DNA from: Harmothoe impar
Taxonomy: Eukaryota > Annelida > Polychaeta > Phyllodocida > Polynoidae
NCBI GenBank assembly: GCA_947462335.1
Contig: OX381708.1
Location: forward strand, 7,936,001-8,000,000
DNA length: 64,000 nucleotides
Direction: 5' to 3'
Position numbers and translations under genes: made by a program. This document shows positions 9,269 through 18,997 of this stretch, piece after piece. The number at the start of each line of letters is the position of its first letter. Within the stretch, counting starts at the first letter, position 1. The notes below the pieces were generated by a model. It saw only the letters and a program-made list of their open reading frames with translations, was not told the origin of the DNA and did not search any database.

Positions 9269-11752
9269 TCAATCTTTGAAGTGCCATGGCACATCAGTCT
9301 CTCCCTCATTCTTTTTTACCGAGTGTACGTGCTCGTATATTCGGAATTTGAGAGCTCTCTCTGTCTTCCCGACGTATTGCATTTTGCATGTTCTGCATTC
9401 TAGGCAATATATCAGGTTCGAGCTCTCACACGTGATGTTTGTTTTTGATACAAAACTTTTTCCTGTTGTCTTTGACTTGATCTCCCCGCCTTTGTCTAGG
9501 CGGGCACATTTGTCACAAAACAATTTCCGGCATTTTGATCTCTGTTTTTCCTGTTTCTCTGTATTTCTGGAGATGCCGTCTTCTTCGTCCTCAGATGTCG
9601 GGTAATTGGTGGCGGCCCTAACCAAATGGTCCTTCAGGTTCTTTGGTCTTTTTTGGCCCTTCACTAGGCCCGCCCTTCTGAGGAATTTTGTGGTTTTGGA
9701 TTTTCCAAGTCTGTCCCAATTTTTGGATACAGTCTTGTTGATTATGTTGTTGCCTGGTCTGTGGGTACTGATCAGGTACGTGGTGTCTTTGTTTTTCTGT
9801 TTTTTGGGTTTCGGTTTGAGGGTTTGATCCCTGCTTTGTTCCCTTACCCTGGCTAGGGCCCCTTCTAAGATTTCTCGAGGGTATCCCTTTTCCACAAACT
9901 CTTCTGATTTCTTTTGGCTGTGTTTCTCGAAATCTTCGCTTTTTTGGCATATGCGGAAGATTCTGAGAAGTTGTGAGTACGGTAGACTTTGTTTGGTTGA
10001 CATTGGGTGTGCTGATTCATAGTCTAGATACGTGTTGATGTCAGTCGGTTTGCAGTACAGTTCAGTGTACAGTTCCCTTGTCTCTGTGTCTAGTCTTATT
10101 CTTGTGTCTAAAAACGTGATCTCTGTTTTTGACAATTCTGCTGTGAATTTGATGGTGTCGTGGAATCTGTTAAGATGTCCTAGCCATCGTTGTAGACTGT
10201 CTTCTCCGTGTGTCCACACAAAGAAGATGTCGTCTATGTACCTGAGCCAGACAATTGGTTTTTCATGGTGTGTTAGTAGTGCTGCTGTTTCTACGTTCTC
10301 CATAAAAATGTTGGCGTATGATGGTGCCAGTCTGGTGCCCATGGCTGTGCCTCTTTTTTGCAAAAAGAATCTGCCATTGAATTGGATGTGGTTCATGGTT
10401 AGAACCATTTCCAGTAGCTCGATTAGACTCCTGTTTTTCGGCATGAGTCTCGAGTCTCTGACTTCCTCTAGTCTCTCAGCTATAACTGCCAGCCCTTCCC
10501 CATTGGGTATGTTTGTATATAGTGAGGTGACGTCTAGAGTCCCTATGGTGGCCCCTTCTGGTAGGGGGTCCAGGTCCTCTATTTTGTTTATGAAGTCCGT
10601 TGTATCTTTCACATACGACTCTATATTTGGGACTAGCGGTTTTAGAAACGCGTCCACAAAAGCTGAGATTTTTTCAGTGGGGCAGCCGTTGGCTGAACAC
10701 ACTGGTCTCCCTGGGGGTGGTAGTACCCCCTTGTGGATTTTTGGGAGGATGTGCGGGGTTCTGGGTTTGATGTTTCTCATGGACCCTGCCATTAGATAGG
10801 AGATTTCTCCCTCCGCTGTCATGTCCATGATTTTTTCATCTACTTTTTCAGCATATAGCGCGACTGGATCTTCTTTCAGTCTTTCGTATGTGTTTGTGTC
10901 TTTGAGTTGCCTCATGCCTTCTTTCACATAATTTCTGGTGTTTTGTATTACAATGGCCCCACCCTTATCCGCTGGTTTTATTGTAATATGTGTATCTTTG
11001 GATAACACCCCTAGGGCCTCTTCTTGGCCTCTCGTGAGATTCTTCTGTGCTGGTTTTTGTTCCAGTAATAAGTTGGATACTTCCATCTCATTAATGGCAA
11101 TAAAATCTTCCAGATTTTTGGGGCCGTGTGGAGGGACCCATGAGGATTTCTCTCGTAAATCCATCATGAGATTTTTGTCGTGGTACGGGGTACCTTTGCT
11201 CCCTACGGCCAATTTATTCTGGACTATTTTATTGTCCCAGCATTCTGTAATCAAGGGTTGATTTTTGTCAACTCCTGATTTCAGTTGTCCGCTACCATTT
11301 TCATTACTATTTTTGTGAAAGAATGATTTGGTTCTCAGTTTGTTGTGGAATTTATCAAGTTCTATTTTGATATCTCCTTCAGATACATTTGGTATTACTG
11401 GGCAAAAGTTTAGACCTTTTTTGAGAAGAGATTTTTCATCTTGACTTAGGATCTTATTTGACAGGTTTACTACATTGTTATATAAATCAGACATAACTTC
11501 AGTACACTGTTCAGGATTTTTATTTTTCACAACAGGAGGATGAGTGCTGGTGGGATTTTCTCCCTTCTGGTCACAGTCTCTATTTATTCCTGGTTGAATC
11601 TTGCACGTCGGCCCCTGGTTAGCCTGGGGTCCCTCTGGCCCCGGTTGCTTCGGTAGCCTTGGTAGGCCCTTCCCCTTCCGCGTCCCCCTCTTGGGGGGTG
11701 CCCTCCTCGGTGCCCCCCTCTGGGGGGGGGGGGGCGTCCTGAAAATCCGCAT
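9269..11752 (-). CDS. Penelope-like element: reverse transcriptase with GIY-YIG start
   Basis: This is the main ORF (827 codons) of a Penelope-like retroelement. The conserved upstream domain shows ITIKPADKGGAIVI. RT motifs follow: LDVTSLYTNIP (catalytic Asp), FFLQKRGTAMGTRLAP and RYIDDIFFVW (the YIDD box), then EITFLDT. The C-terminal end begins a GIY-YIG nuclease (LIYCLECRTCKMQYVGKT, RIYEHVHSVKK) but stops after DVPWHFKD, so the later catalytic Glu part is missing. That suggests a truncated or frameshifted nuclease. At its 5' side the frame runs into a 13-G tract (11722-11734) where all three minus frames are open, so the join with the upstream ORF is unresolved. It lies between Kelch copies 2 and 3. 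Confidence 0.85.
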   Translation of the reverse strand: MRIFRTPPPPQRGAPRRAPPKRGTRKGKGLPRLPKQPGPEGPQANQGPTCKIQPGINRDCDQKGENPTSTHPPVVKNKNPEQCTEVMSDLYNNVVNLSNKILSQDEKSLLKKGLNFCPVIPNVSEGDIKIELDKFHNKLRTKSFFHKNSNENGSGQLKSGVDKNQPLITECWDNKIVQNKLAVGSKGTPYHDKNLMMDLREKSSWVPPHGPKNLEDFIAINEMEVSNLLLEQKPAQKNLTRGQEEALGVLSKDTHITIKPADKGGAIVIQNTRNYVKEGMRQLKDTNTYERLKEDPVALYAEKVDEKIMDMTAEGEISYLMAGSMRNIKPRTPHILPKIHKGVLPPPGRPVCSANGCPTEKISAFVDAFLKPLVPNIESYVKDTTDFINKIEDLDPLPEGATIGTLDVTSLYTNIPNGEGLAVIAERLEEVRDSRLMPKNRSLIELLEMVLTMNHIQFNGRFFLQKRGTAMGTRLAPSYANIFMENVETAALLTHHEKPIVWLRYIDDIFFVWTHGEDSLQRWLGHLNRFHDTIKFTAELSKTEITFLDTRIRLDTETRELYTELYCKPTDINTYLDYESAHPMSTKQSLPYSQLLRIFRICQKSEDFEKHSQKKSEEFVEKGYPREILEGALARVREQSRDQTLKPKPKKQKNKDTTYLISTHRPGNNIINKTVSKNWDRLGKSKTTKFLRRAGLVKGQKRPKNLKDHLVRAATNYPTSEDEEDGISRNTEKQEKQRSKCRKLFCDKCARLDKGGEIKSKTTGKSFVSKTNITCESSNLIYCLECRTCKMQYVGKTERALKFRIYEHVHSVKKNEGETDVPWHFKD

Positions 11753-13109
11753 TCTCCTTGTTTTCGACAGGTGCAGCTTCTTTGGAGGCTTTCTTCTCGG
11801 CTTCGGCCTTCTTCTTGGCCTCTCTCAAGAACTTGGTGGGGTCGAGGATTTGGGCATTGCATGGTACCCTGTCTAAGACAGTTGTCTGTCTCCGGGTCAG
11901 GGTTCCATGTTCTGTTACGTGCTCCTCGTCTATTTTCTCCGTTATGAAGGTTTTGACCGTAATCATCTTACCGGCCGCCACGTCTTCACCCTCTAGTTTC
12001 ACGACCGTATTTTCTGTGACCTCTAGGTTGCTGTCTGCTAGGGCCTCAAATTCGGTTGCCATTTCGATGAGGGTTTCCGAGGCCAGCTTCGTTATTTCTA
12101 AAGCAGCCTGTTTTCGGATGGCCACTACCTTTGCTGCGGTACCGGCCCGGTGCATCCACGGTTCGCTGTCCTGCAACCCGAGGGTCCATGGTTCCACATC
12201 TCCTGCCTCGTACCTATTGCGATAATAGTCCGACTGCAAATGGCATTTGGTGGCCTGGGCCCCGTGGTTCCTTGCGGACCTCCACAGGGGCTTACAGACC
12301 GGGGGCAGGAGCGCGTCTATATCCTGTGAATAGAAACGCAGATTAGAGTTTGTTTTAAACAAATGTTTGTCAGGGGGAACATTGTCGAGAGGTTCCACCT
12401 CTACGACCCTGTTGGCTCCCTGACTTATGGGTGCGTCAGGAGGAACATTGTCGAGAGGTTCCACCTCTGCGACCCTGTTGGCTTCCTGACTACTGTGCGC
12501 GTCAGGGGGAACATTGTCGAGAGGTTCCACCTCTACGACCCTGTTGGCTCCCTGACTAGTGCGCGTATAAATGTCACCAGTCTCACAGTGCATAGAGACA
12601 TGCTTGTCTTTATGCCTGGTATTTACTGGATGTGTATTGACAGTCTCACAGTGCACTGAGTTAAGCCTAACTCTGTGCCTGGTTTTTACTGTTTTGTTTT
12701 TTGCATCAGTCTCACAGTGAGGAGGGTAGTGCTTCACCCTCTTCCTGGTATTTACTGTGCTAACCCTAGAACTAGGGTTTTTGGCTAAGGTAACTCTCTG
12801 AATATGCACATCATCGAGTGTACCTTGCTCTTCGCGAGTCTGACTGTCTTTGTCAGTGCGGGCGTCATTGATGCTCGGTGTACCGAGTGTCAGTTCGCCC
12901 TCAGACTCGCCTTGCTGAGCTAGAATGAAGAGATTATGTAGTGTGTGATCTATTGGGATAGAATCTACTGTGTTTAGATATGAAATATCATTAGATTGTC
13001 GCATATTTCTATTGTCTTTGCACAAAGTGTGCGAGTTTGCCGAGATCGCCGATCCGGCAAAGACGCCTCTCCCGTGCTTCGCGGATACCGGTGCTTGGTG
13101 CGGGAGCAT
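11619..13109 (-). pseudogene. N-terminal region of the Penelope-like element, with 22-aa tandem repeats
   Basis: This 496-codon frame overlaps the RT frame and ends in low-complexity EGGTEEGTPQEG sequence across the 13-G homopolymer, where a length change would link it to the RT ORF. It contains a 22-aa unit (ANRVVEVEPLDNVPPD core) three times, encoded at 12369-12561, and further upstream a looser ~20-aa unit (NTRHxxKHxxxHCET) three times. A lysine/alanine-rich, probably coiled-coil stretch (REAKKKAEAEKKASKEA) follows. I recognise no enzyme domain. It may be the element's N-terminal extension or a separate ORF. Frames also shift near 13100. Confidence 0.6.
12369..12561 (-). repeat. 66-bp tandem repeat (3 copies) inside the Penelope ORF
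   Basis: GTCAGG(G/A)GGAACATTGTCG begins at 12369, 12435 and 12501, a period of exactly 66 bp, which keeps the reading frame and gives three 22-aa units. Confidence 0.9.
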
Positions 13110-13426
13110 ACATTGTTTAGATTGTGAAAATGACGGTTGGTTTTTGGTGAATAAGTCGCCTTCTGGAAGAAATTATGCAATGACAATTGGACAGTATGAT
13201 GAGAATTAGGCTGTCTACTTACACTCTCAGTCAGGGCGCTGCCTGAGGGTGCTGCTTTGGTCGCCGATACGGACTGCAAAGACGATCTGCCTTTTTTACG
13301 GGATGGTCCCTCCGCCATGTTTTGATCGTCCTTCTGCCCGTCAAGTTGATTCGATGTCATTGAATCATCTTCCAGCGGTCTTTTCTTGGCATTGGCTCCT
13401 CCCTCTGTGTCATTGGGAGTCTCCAA
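12974..13426 (-). pseudogene. Candidate 5'-most ORF of the Penelope-like element
   Basis: This is a 150-codon frame starting METPNDTEGG with basic patches (AKKRPLEDD, PSRKKGR). It overlaps the next frame between 12974 and 13109 in a different phase, so a frameshift is needed to read through. A GTAAGT donor at 13222 and a CTTCCAG acceptor ending at 13163 would define a 60-nt intron that keeps this frame. Some Penelope elements do retain introns, but here this is only a possibility. No domain is recognised. Confidence 0.4.
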
Positions 13427-13439
13427 AGACGGCTGGTAG

Positions 13440-14803
13440 GGGGTTATCTTTAGGACAGAATATCATGAATATCTGCTTATAAGTGAGGTTTCCCAAAAGT
13501 TTAAAGCTTTTCCTATAAGTAAATTTTCTCCCTTAAAATTCCAATTCGACTTATAAGTGAGGTTGACATATAAGCGAGGTTTTAGGGTATATCCAATTCT
13601 ATCACCCTAAAACCTTGTGTATAAGCCTTACTCACATGAAGGCTGCACCCTTAACTTTGACAAATCATATAAGCCACACAGAGGTTCTGAGTATGGTGAC
13701 TTTAGTACTGTAATGTAGCATATACCTATAGACTCGTATGTAAGCCACACCTAGTCTTTAGGCTGATCCTGCGTTTCTCAAATTGGAAAAGCAGGGCACC
13801 ATTGTATTGTCTTACCTTCTTTAGTACTAGCTTGGAAGTGTCATAGTGACAATCAGTAGGAATTCTATTCTCATCCTCAGTAAATCTTTAATTGGTGGAT
13901 ATAGCCTAAACTGTTTATGAAGTCGAGGCAATGGAGGATTTTCCTGTACTCAACATCATACATAAACTGTTAGTCATTGTACATGTACTCAGAAGACAGG
14001 TAGGTTTATATTCTTTAGATTCTTTTGAAAATCTGAAACACGTATTGCAAAAGGGATGGAGATTCGGTTATATAATGATACTAATGTTATGTCACATTTG
14101 AGTGAATGTGTTTGTTTACATTGGAAGATTAAAGTTCTGTTTCATTCACATGAAGTGTGCAAACCTAATGGTATTGTTTACCAAGTGCTGTATCGTTTTC
14201 GTTTCGGTAGCATCTATCACTGTCTGTCGCAAAATTACAAAATCCAGTCAATATGCATACCCAATATAGCAATACACTGACTGCCAATTGTTGCCAGGAG
14301 AACCGCCTTGTGAATTTGACACAATAAAAGCTCTTGAAATTGAATTGATAAAAAGGACTACATTGATTCAGTGTTACAGTACTTTGAGGATTTAGCTTAT
14401 CTAAAGGCTGCTCTGGATTTGAATTTTCCTTCTGTGACCTCTGTTTCCATTCAACAACTATCATTTATTAAAATTTATAATCACCAAATACTAGTAGGTA
14501 TTGTTGACTTAACGTTACAACGATGTGGCAGCACATTAAAAATACATGTACACATCTTTTGCATGTTCAGTATACGCATCATTTGCAAATGTTGAGGCAT
14601 GGCTTGAGAGGTCTTTCCTTCTTGTGTGAAGTATCCGCAGCCTTTCTCCTGCATGAAAGCCATGATACCTACCTTATAAAGCTCAGTGTACCAGTAGTCA
14701 CTCCACTCTTGTTGAGGGCAGCAGGACAGGGCCTTTAAGTCTAATTGCATCATGCCCTTGGTTCGCTTTGAAGCATATAATTCTACAATGTATAATATTT
14801 TAA
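13440..14803. other. Repeat-rich spacer downstream of the Penelope element
   Basis: 13450-13760 contains degenerate copies of the TTATAAG MITE family in both orientations (CTTATAAGTGAGG, CCTAAAACCTTGTGTATAAG). The rest is AT-rich. Around 13930-13985 a segment resembles the 3' spacer of Kelch copy 2 near 6480 (ACATAAACTGTTAGTCATT), so this may be a decayed duplicate of a Kelch 3' flank. No gene is recognised. Confidence 0.5.
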
Positions 14804-14876
14804 CAAGAATTGCGGTTGTTGCCGCATGAAAAAATGCCTCAGGCATTTTTATACGCGGCAACAACCGCAATTCTTG
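14804..14876. repeat. Long perfect-stem hairpin
   Basis: CAAGAATTGCGGTTGTTGCC and its complement GGCAACAACCGCAATTCTTG enclose a second nested palindrome (AAAAATGCC/GGCATTTTT). The left arm recurs at about 33983 at the start of a related repeat block, so the hairpin marks one end of that repeat family. Confidence 0.85.
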
Positions 14877-14989
14877 CATTTTAAAGAATGTAATGTCTAC
14901 ATGGTTGGTAAATTTAAAGGGGACCCATTCAAGATACAAATAAAGCAAGGGGGGAGAGGTTATGTGGGGGAAGGATAATATTACTTAAA

Positions 14990-15490
14990 ATATGGTGGTT
15001 CCTATGAATTCCTTGACTCCATGTTAGCGGGGGTAGATATGATTATAATCAGCATCAGGAGCATGGAAATGTGTGTTGCTAGGCAGATAAACAATTAGAA
15101 TAGCTGTTGCTAGGCAACCAGCTGTTTTCGCAAACAAACAATAGAAGCATTGAATTCCTTGAGTCCATATTAGGGGGGATAGGTATGACTATAAGCAACC
15201 TCAGGAGCATGGAAATGTGTGTTGCTAGGCAGATAAACAATTAGAATAGCTGTTGCTAGGCAACCAGCTGTCTTAGCAACAAGCCAATAGAACCATTGAA
15301 TTCCTTGGGCCCATGTTAGGGGAGGGGTATGATCATAATCAACCTCAGGACCTATCAAAGGTTGATTAATATTAATGTTTTTGCATAGGCATAAATTTGT
15401 GTGGTGACACCTTAAAACAAAATGGCGGCACCCCTGAAAACTAAATGGCGGCACCCGTACCGACTTCCTGTCAAGTGAAAACAATATAAT
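14990..15490 (+). repeat. ~160-bp tandem repeat block with GTTGCTAGGCA core (copy 1)
   Basis: At least two units and a partial third contain GTGTGTTGCTAGGCAGATAA, then TGTTGCTAGGCAACCAGCTG, a GAATTCCTTG motif and ATTATAATCAACCTCAGGA. The block ends with GGCGGCACCC repeats. The same order of motifs is found at 33983-34585. Confidence 0.75.
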
Positions 15491-15955
15491 GCCTCAACCT
15501 AGTATTTCGCAGGTTCACAACCAGGGCCCCTCCGGAGCCTTGCGGATACGGACTGAGGGATCATCTACCCCCTCAGGCCACCCTATCAAAGTCAAATCCT
15601 AATGTCAAATATGTGTGACAACTAGAAACAGACTGAAAAGCAAGCCTCAGTTCGGCCTTGGAAGCGAGCATCTATTACACAACAATAGCATAGTGCAATT
15701 CATATATCAGGTGCCAGTACCAGTCTAGAAATATGATTGTACCATATGTCCTGTCCACTTAATAATATCAACTGATGATTTTTCAGATATACATGCCTTC
15801 AATTCAGAGCAGTTCAATATTGGTAACAGATTATGCTGTAGTGTTCAGGGGATAACAGGAATGAAAGCTTTCAAGTTATTCCCTGATTTCAAGGTTTTTT
15901 CATGTTGCGAAGACCTGTACTTAACTATAGAGGACCTTTATTCAGGGGCCCCAAT

Positions 15956-16292
15956 TTAAAGATGGGTTAGGAGCTAATTTGGGGGTCAATTTTTATTTTT
16001 CATCTGAAGAACTTATTAGTGTTCCTAATGTCTTTACAAATATGTGTGGCTTATAAAATCATTCCTATATTTGTGAATACAATAAATATAGAAAACACTA
16101 GATTAAAATAGGACCCGTCACTATTACAGAGAGGGGTTCTCTGACCTGGTTTTCTCTATATTTAATGCATTTCTAATCATCAGAATGATTTAAAAAGCCA
16201 CACAGAGATTTATATGGAACTTATGAACACAAATATGTTGTCTGACTGAAATATAGAAATTGACCCCAAATTAGCTCCTAACCCATCTTTAA
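15956..16292. mobile_element. MITE with TTAA ends
   Basis: Inverted ends TTAAAGATGGGTTAGGAGCT and AGCTCCTAACCCATCTTTAA extend about 36 bp and include AATTTGGGGTCAATTT. TTAA at both edges suggests a TTAA target duplication, as in piggyBac or Kolobok elements. No transposase is present. Confidence 0.75.
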
Positions 16293-16480
16293 CATTTCAA
16301 GTTTTTTTAAGATTAGTCAGTTTCATCCCTGAAATAATATCCATATTTATGAGTTTTTGATAAAACCGTTTGATGACAGTTATTTCCCACGTTGAGGTTG
16401 TACTAAATATTTTGTCTCGTATCGTTGGCTGGTGCTCTGTAATTTGTTTTGTATTTCTTTTTGGTGGTCTAGCTAATCGG

Positions 16481-16741
16481 TTAGGCCAAGAAAAAAGAAA
16501 GGTTTGTTTCAGGTAACATGGTCAGAAAATGTAGGGTCGGTAGGTCGGATTTTTTATTTTTTTTAACTTTATTTTTTAAACATGAAAGTACCAGCCACCC
16601 TCTCCGAAGACCCAAAATTTGACCAAAAAAGGGTAAAAATATGGAAATTTCTTCAAAATTGCATAAAAATACGTAGGGTCGGCCCTGTTTTGGTAGGGTC
16701 GGTCGGGTGACCTGAAACAAACCTTTTTTTTTTTGGCCTTA
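16481..16741. mobile_element. MITE with AAAGGTTTGTTTCAGGT ends
   Basis: Inverted ends TTAGGCCAAGAAAAAAGAAA-GGTTTGTTTCAGG and CCTGAAACAAACC-TTTTGGCC. Related ends occur near 26345-26900 and 34880-34960. The open frame across it is not a gene. Confidence 0.7.
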
Positions 16742-17451
16742 TAGCAGACCCACCTGTCATTCCTTTCTATTGTTTATTTATTGACTCAGGGAGCCAGAGT
16801 CTATATGCCGGGTTGGCAAGACCAGGGGCCAAACAAATTATACCAAAGGTTATTTTGTGAAATTAGACTAGAAAGATGGGTCAAATTGTCCAATATTCGA
16901 GAATTTAAAGTGTCTTCCTTTACACTCCTTCAAAAAATCTCGCTGTAGGCCTATTCTAACCCCCTGAAAGAAAATCACAAAGTAAACCTTACAATGAAGA
17001 ATCTCAGTTTTTTTCTCAGTTTAGACAAACATGAATGAACTAGCGTCATTTAGTGTCCTTTCCGTTAGCTCATGGGAGCTCACAGTTTGGGTAGTGTGAG
17101 ATGCTTTTTGTCAGACCAAAAGGACAAAACTGGAGTGTATGGTAGCGTCTGTGGGTGGGGTGTAGGGTGGTTGGGGTACACATACACACTACATATGCAC
17201 ATTACACATGTACACTACACATGCACACTACAGGCAGTCTTTTGTGATTTGTTAGTCTGTTGTTATTGACTGTCGGTAAAAGTGTTCTTTGAAATGTTAT
17301 TTATGCTAATATAAATATTTTCTAAACTCATAGTGTTACTGGAAATGAATGTGTGTCAATTCCCTAAGAAGATATTGTCATGATCATGATGAATACCTTT
17401 TTAACACTACAATTTTCTTTGCAGATCGTTGCCCTGGTAGCTCAAAACAAG

Positions 17452-17590
17452 ATGATTGATGTGGGATTGGTGGTGGGTGTGAAAACACTCTGGCAGAATG
17501 CCTCGCTCCAGGATTACACACTCAAGGTGGAAGGCCAGGAGTTCCGAGTGCACAAGGTGGTCCTTGCTGCAGTTAGTAACTTCTTCCAAG
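17452..17590 (+). pseudogene. BTB-BACK-Kelch copy 3, 5' part (before the insertion)
   Basis: The third Kelch-like paralogue starts at MIDVGLVVGVKTLW, 27 bases after acceptor GCAG (17421-17424), and runs through HKVVLAAVSNFFQ in the BTB domain. There it is cut by a hAT-like element. Reading on gives element-derived residues and a stop at 17638. The coding sequence resumes at 18998. Leaving out the element and one target copy keeps the frame and gives 579 aa, matching the 582 and 577 aa of the paralogues, so the insertion is the only visible lesion. The locus could be null in this haplotype. Confidence 0.85.
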
Positions 17591-17593
17591 TCA

Positions 17594-18992
17594 CTCAGGG
17601 GCGGCGGAACCATCTAAAAGTTGGAGGGGCAAAGGTCTGACAATATTTCTAGTGGGGGGGGGGGGTACCCAAATGTTGCAAGCGCAGCGCAGCAAATTCG
17701 CAAGCGAAGCGCAGCAACCAGACTAGGGGGGTCTGGGGGCATGCCCCCCCAGGAAATTTTGTGTTTCTAGAAGCAAAATGGTGCATTTTTAGAGCTGTTA
17801 GGGATAGGATTTCCCATCTACTTCAATAGGGATAGGATTTCCCATCTACTTCAATAGGTTTATCACACTTTCTATGCAAAAATATGTGCCCCTCCCCCCT
17901 TCCCCAGAAGAGATTTTTCTTTAATGTGGACGCTAAAACAGGAATTTTTACAGGAATCTTTCTTGGACAATAGCACACTCCTCGGCAAGAACAATGCGTT
18001 GTTGTTATTTACCATCATGAGACACAGGAATTTTTTTTTCAGGGGGGTCTAATGTTTAGTGTTGGTCCGCATATACACTTCTTTTTGGGTCAAAATTCTC
18101 AGAAAGATCCCAGTGAGCAGAGGCAAAGAAAATCGGTTATTCATGTTATCATAATAAAACAGCCTTAGAACATTTCTCAATGACTTGATAATCGCTTTTT
18201 GGTTTAAAAATACATGTAATAGGAAATAATTCAATGGCAGAAATCAAACCCCTGGACTTATGTGGTAAAGATGAGTTGACATTTTCAACCACACACCCCC
18301 CCCCTCCCCCGGAATTCTACCTTTGGTGGTTTGATGCATAGGCTATGGCTCAAAGAAAATGTTGATATTTTAATTTTCGATTTCAGTGGCATAGGAACAT
18401 GGGGCACACGATTTCCAACCCTTAATTGCCTCTCTCGCAAAGGGAAAAGTGGAGACCTGTGTATGATACATCATGCATAAAAGCTGATGCTTAAACTTGG
18501 TTATTATAAAAAAAACAGCCCCCCCCCATTGAAGATTTGCTTCCTACGCCTCTGGATTTTATAAATTCCAGTTTCGGGATTTCTTCAATATAGTTTATTC
18601 TAAGTCAAACATCTATTGTGTCCGAAAAAGGGGAGTAAAATAAACTAGGGGGGAGGCATGGCAAGAATGTATGGGCCTACCTGACGCTAGGGGAAAATAA
18701 TATGAGACTTAGAGGTCAGAGCTATTCTAAAAGGGGGGGGGGCATGCCCCCCTCCTAAGAAAATTTAGAAATTCCAGAAGTAAAATGGTGTATTTTGACG
18801 AGTTCTAAAGGCACAATTCAATGCTCTATTTGATTTAAACTTAAGCCCCATGATGGTACAGTGAGACAACCCTGAAAGCTTCTATAATTCTGGAAAAAGT
18901 TGGGGGGGCAAGAACATAGTCTTGCCCCCCCAACAAAAAAGTTGGGGGGGCATCTGCCCCCCCTGCCCCCCCGGTTCCGCCGCCCCTGCCCG
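17594..18992. mobile_element. Non-autonomous hAT-like element inserted in a BTB exon
   Basis: Terminal inverted repeats CAGGGGCGGCGGAACC (17596-17611) and GGTTCCGCCGCCCCTG (18973-18988) bound about 1.4 kb. The 8-bp flanks CCAAGTCA (17586-17593) and CCAAGCCA (18993-19000) differ by one base and fit a hAT-type 8-bp target duplication, although two and four extra bases lie between duplication and TIR. The interior has no transposase ORF. It is rich in C or G runs with a GGCATGCCCCCC motif, and holds a 28-bp direct duplication at 17801-17856. Confidence 0.85.
17801..17856 (+). repeat. 28-bp perfect tandem duplication inside the hAT-like element
   Basis: The unit GGGATAGGATTTCCCATCTA plus CTTCAATA occurs twice in a row. 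Confidence 0.85.
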
Positions 18993-18997
18993 CCAAG

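Larger units (their letters stand above)
7861..9276. repeat. Composite dispersed repeat next to the Penelope element (copy 1)
   Basis: Two blocks, 7861-8033 and 8979-9276, recur at 32601-32773 and 32882-33185 with the same order and orientation. The first block is 173 bp in both copies. The middle (8034-8978 here, about 108 bp in the other copy) differs, so something was inserted or exchanged there. The motif GACTCAGGGTAA opens the first block and appears inverted near 9235-9246. The second block holds a short C/A-rich repeat (CACCCACCTGCT). It abuts the 3' end of the Penelope ORF, so it may be that element's 3' tail, or an independent element. Confidence 0.6.
15490..17424. other. Spacer and 5' intron of Kelch copy 3
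   Basis: No gene is seen. It holds a TTAA-flanked MITE (15956-16292), a second MITE (16481-16741), and a short CA-rich run of the type ACACTACACATGCACA at 17170-17232. It ends at the acceptor TTTTCTTTGCAG (17424) of Kelch copy 3. Confidence 0.5.

Noticed and set aside
10032..10799. 255-aa + strand ORF opposite the Penelope RT
   Set aside because: It is an antisense shadow of the RT, whose catalytic motifs are on the minus strand.
12131..12659. + strand ORFs with VRGNIVERFHLYDPVGS repeats
   Set aside because: They are the antisense reading of the 66-bp repeat in the Penelope ORF. The minus frame is longer and continuous with element sequence.
13163..13222. 60-nt intron in the Penelope 5' ORF
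   Set aside because: The GTAAGT donor and CTTCCAG acceptor look good, but removing the segment does not fix the later frameshift, so I do not call it as a feature of its own.
14481..14948. 155-aa minus-strand ORF
   Set aside because: It runs across the hairpin repeat and AT-rich spacer. No recognisable domain or splice partners.
16481..16720. 79-aa minus-strand ORF
   Set aside because: It lies wholly within a MITE with inverted ends and has no domain.
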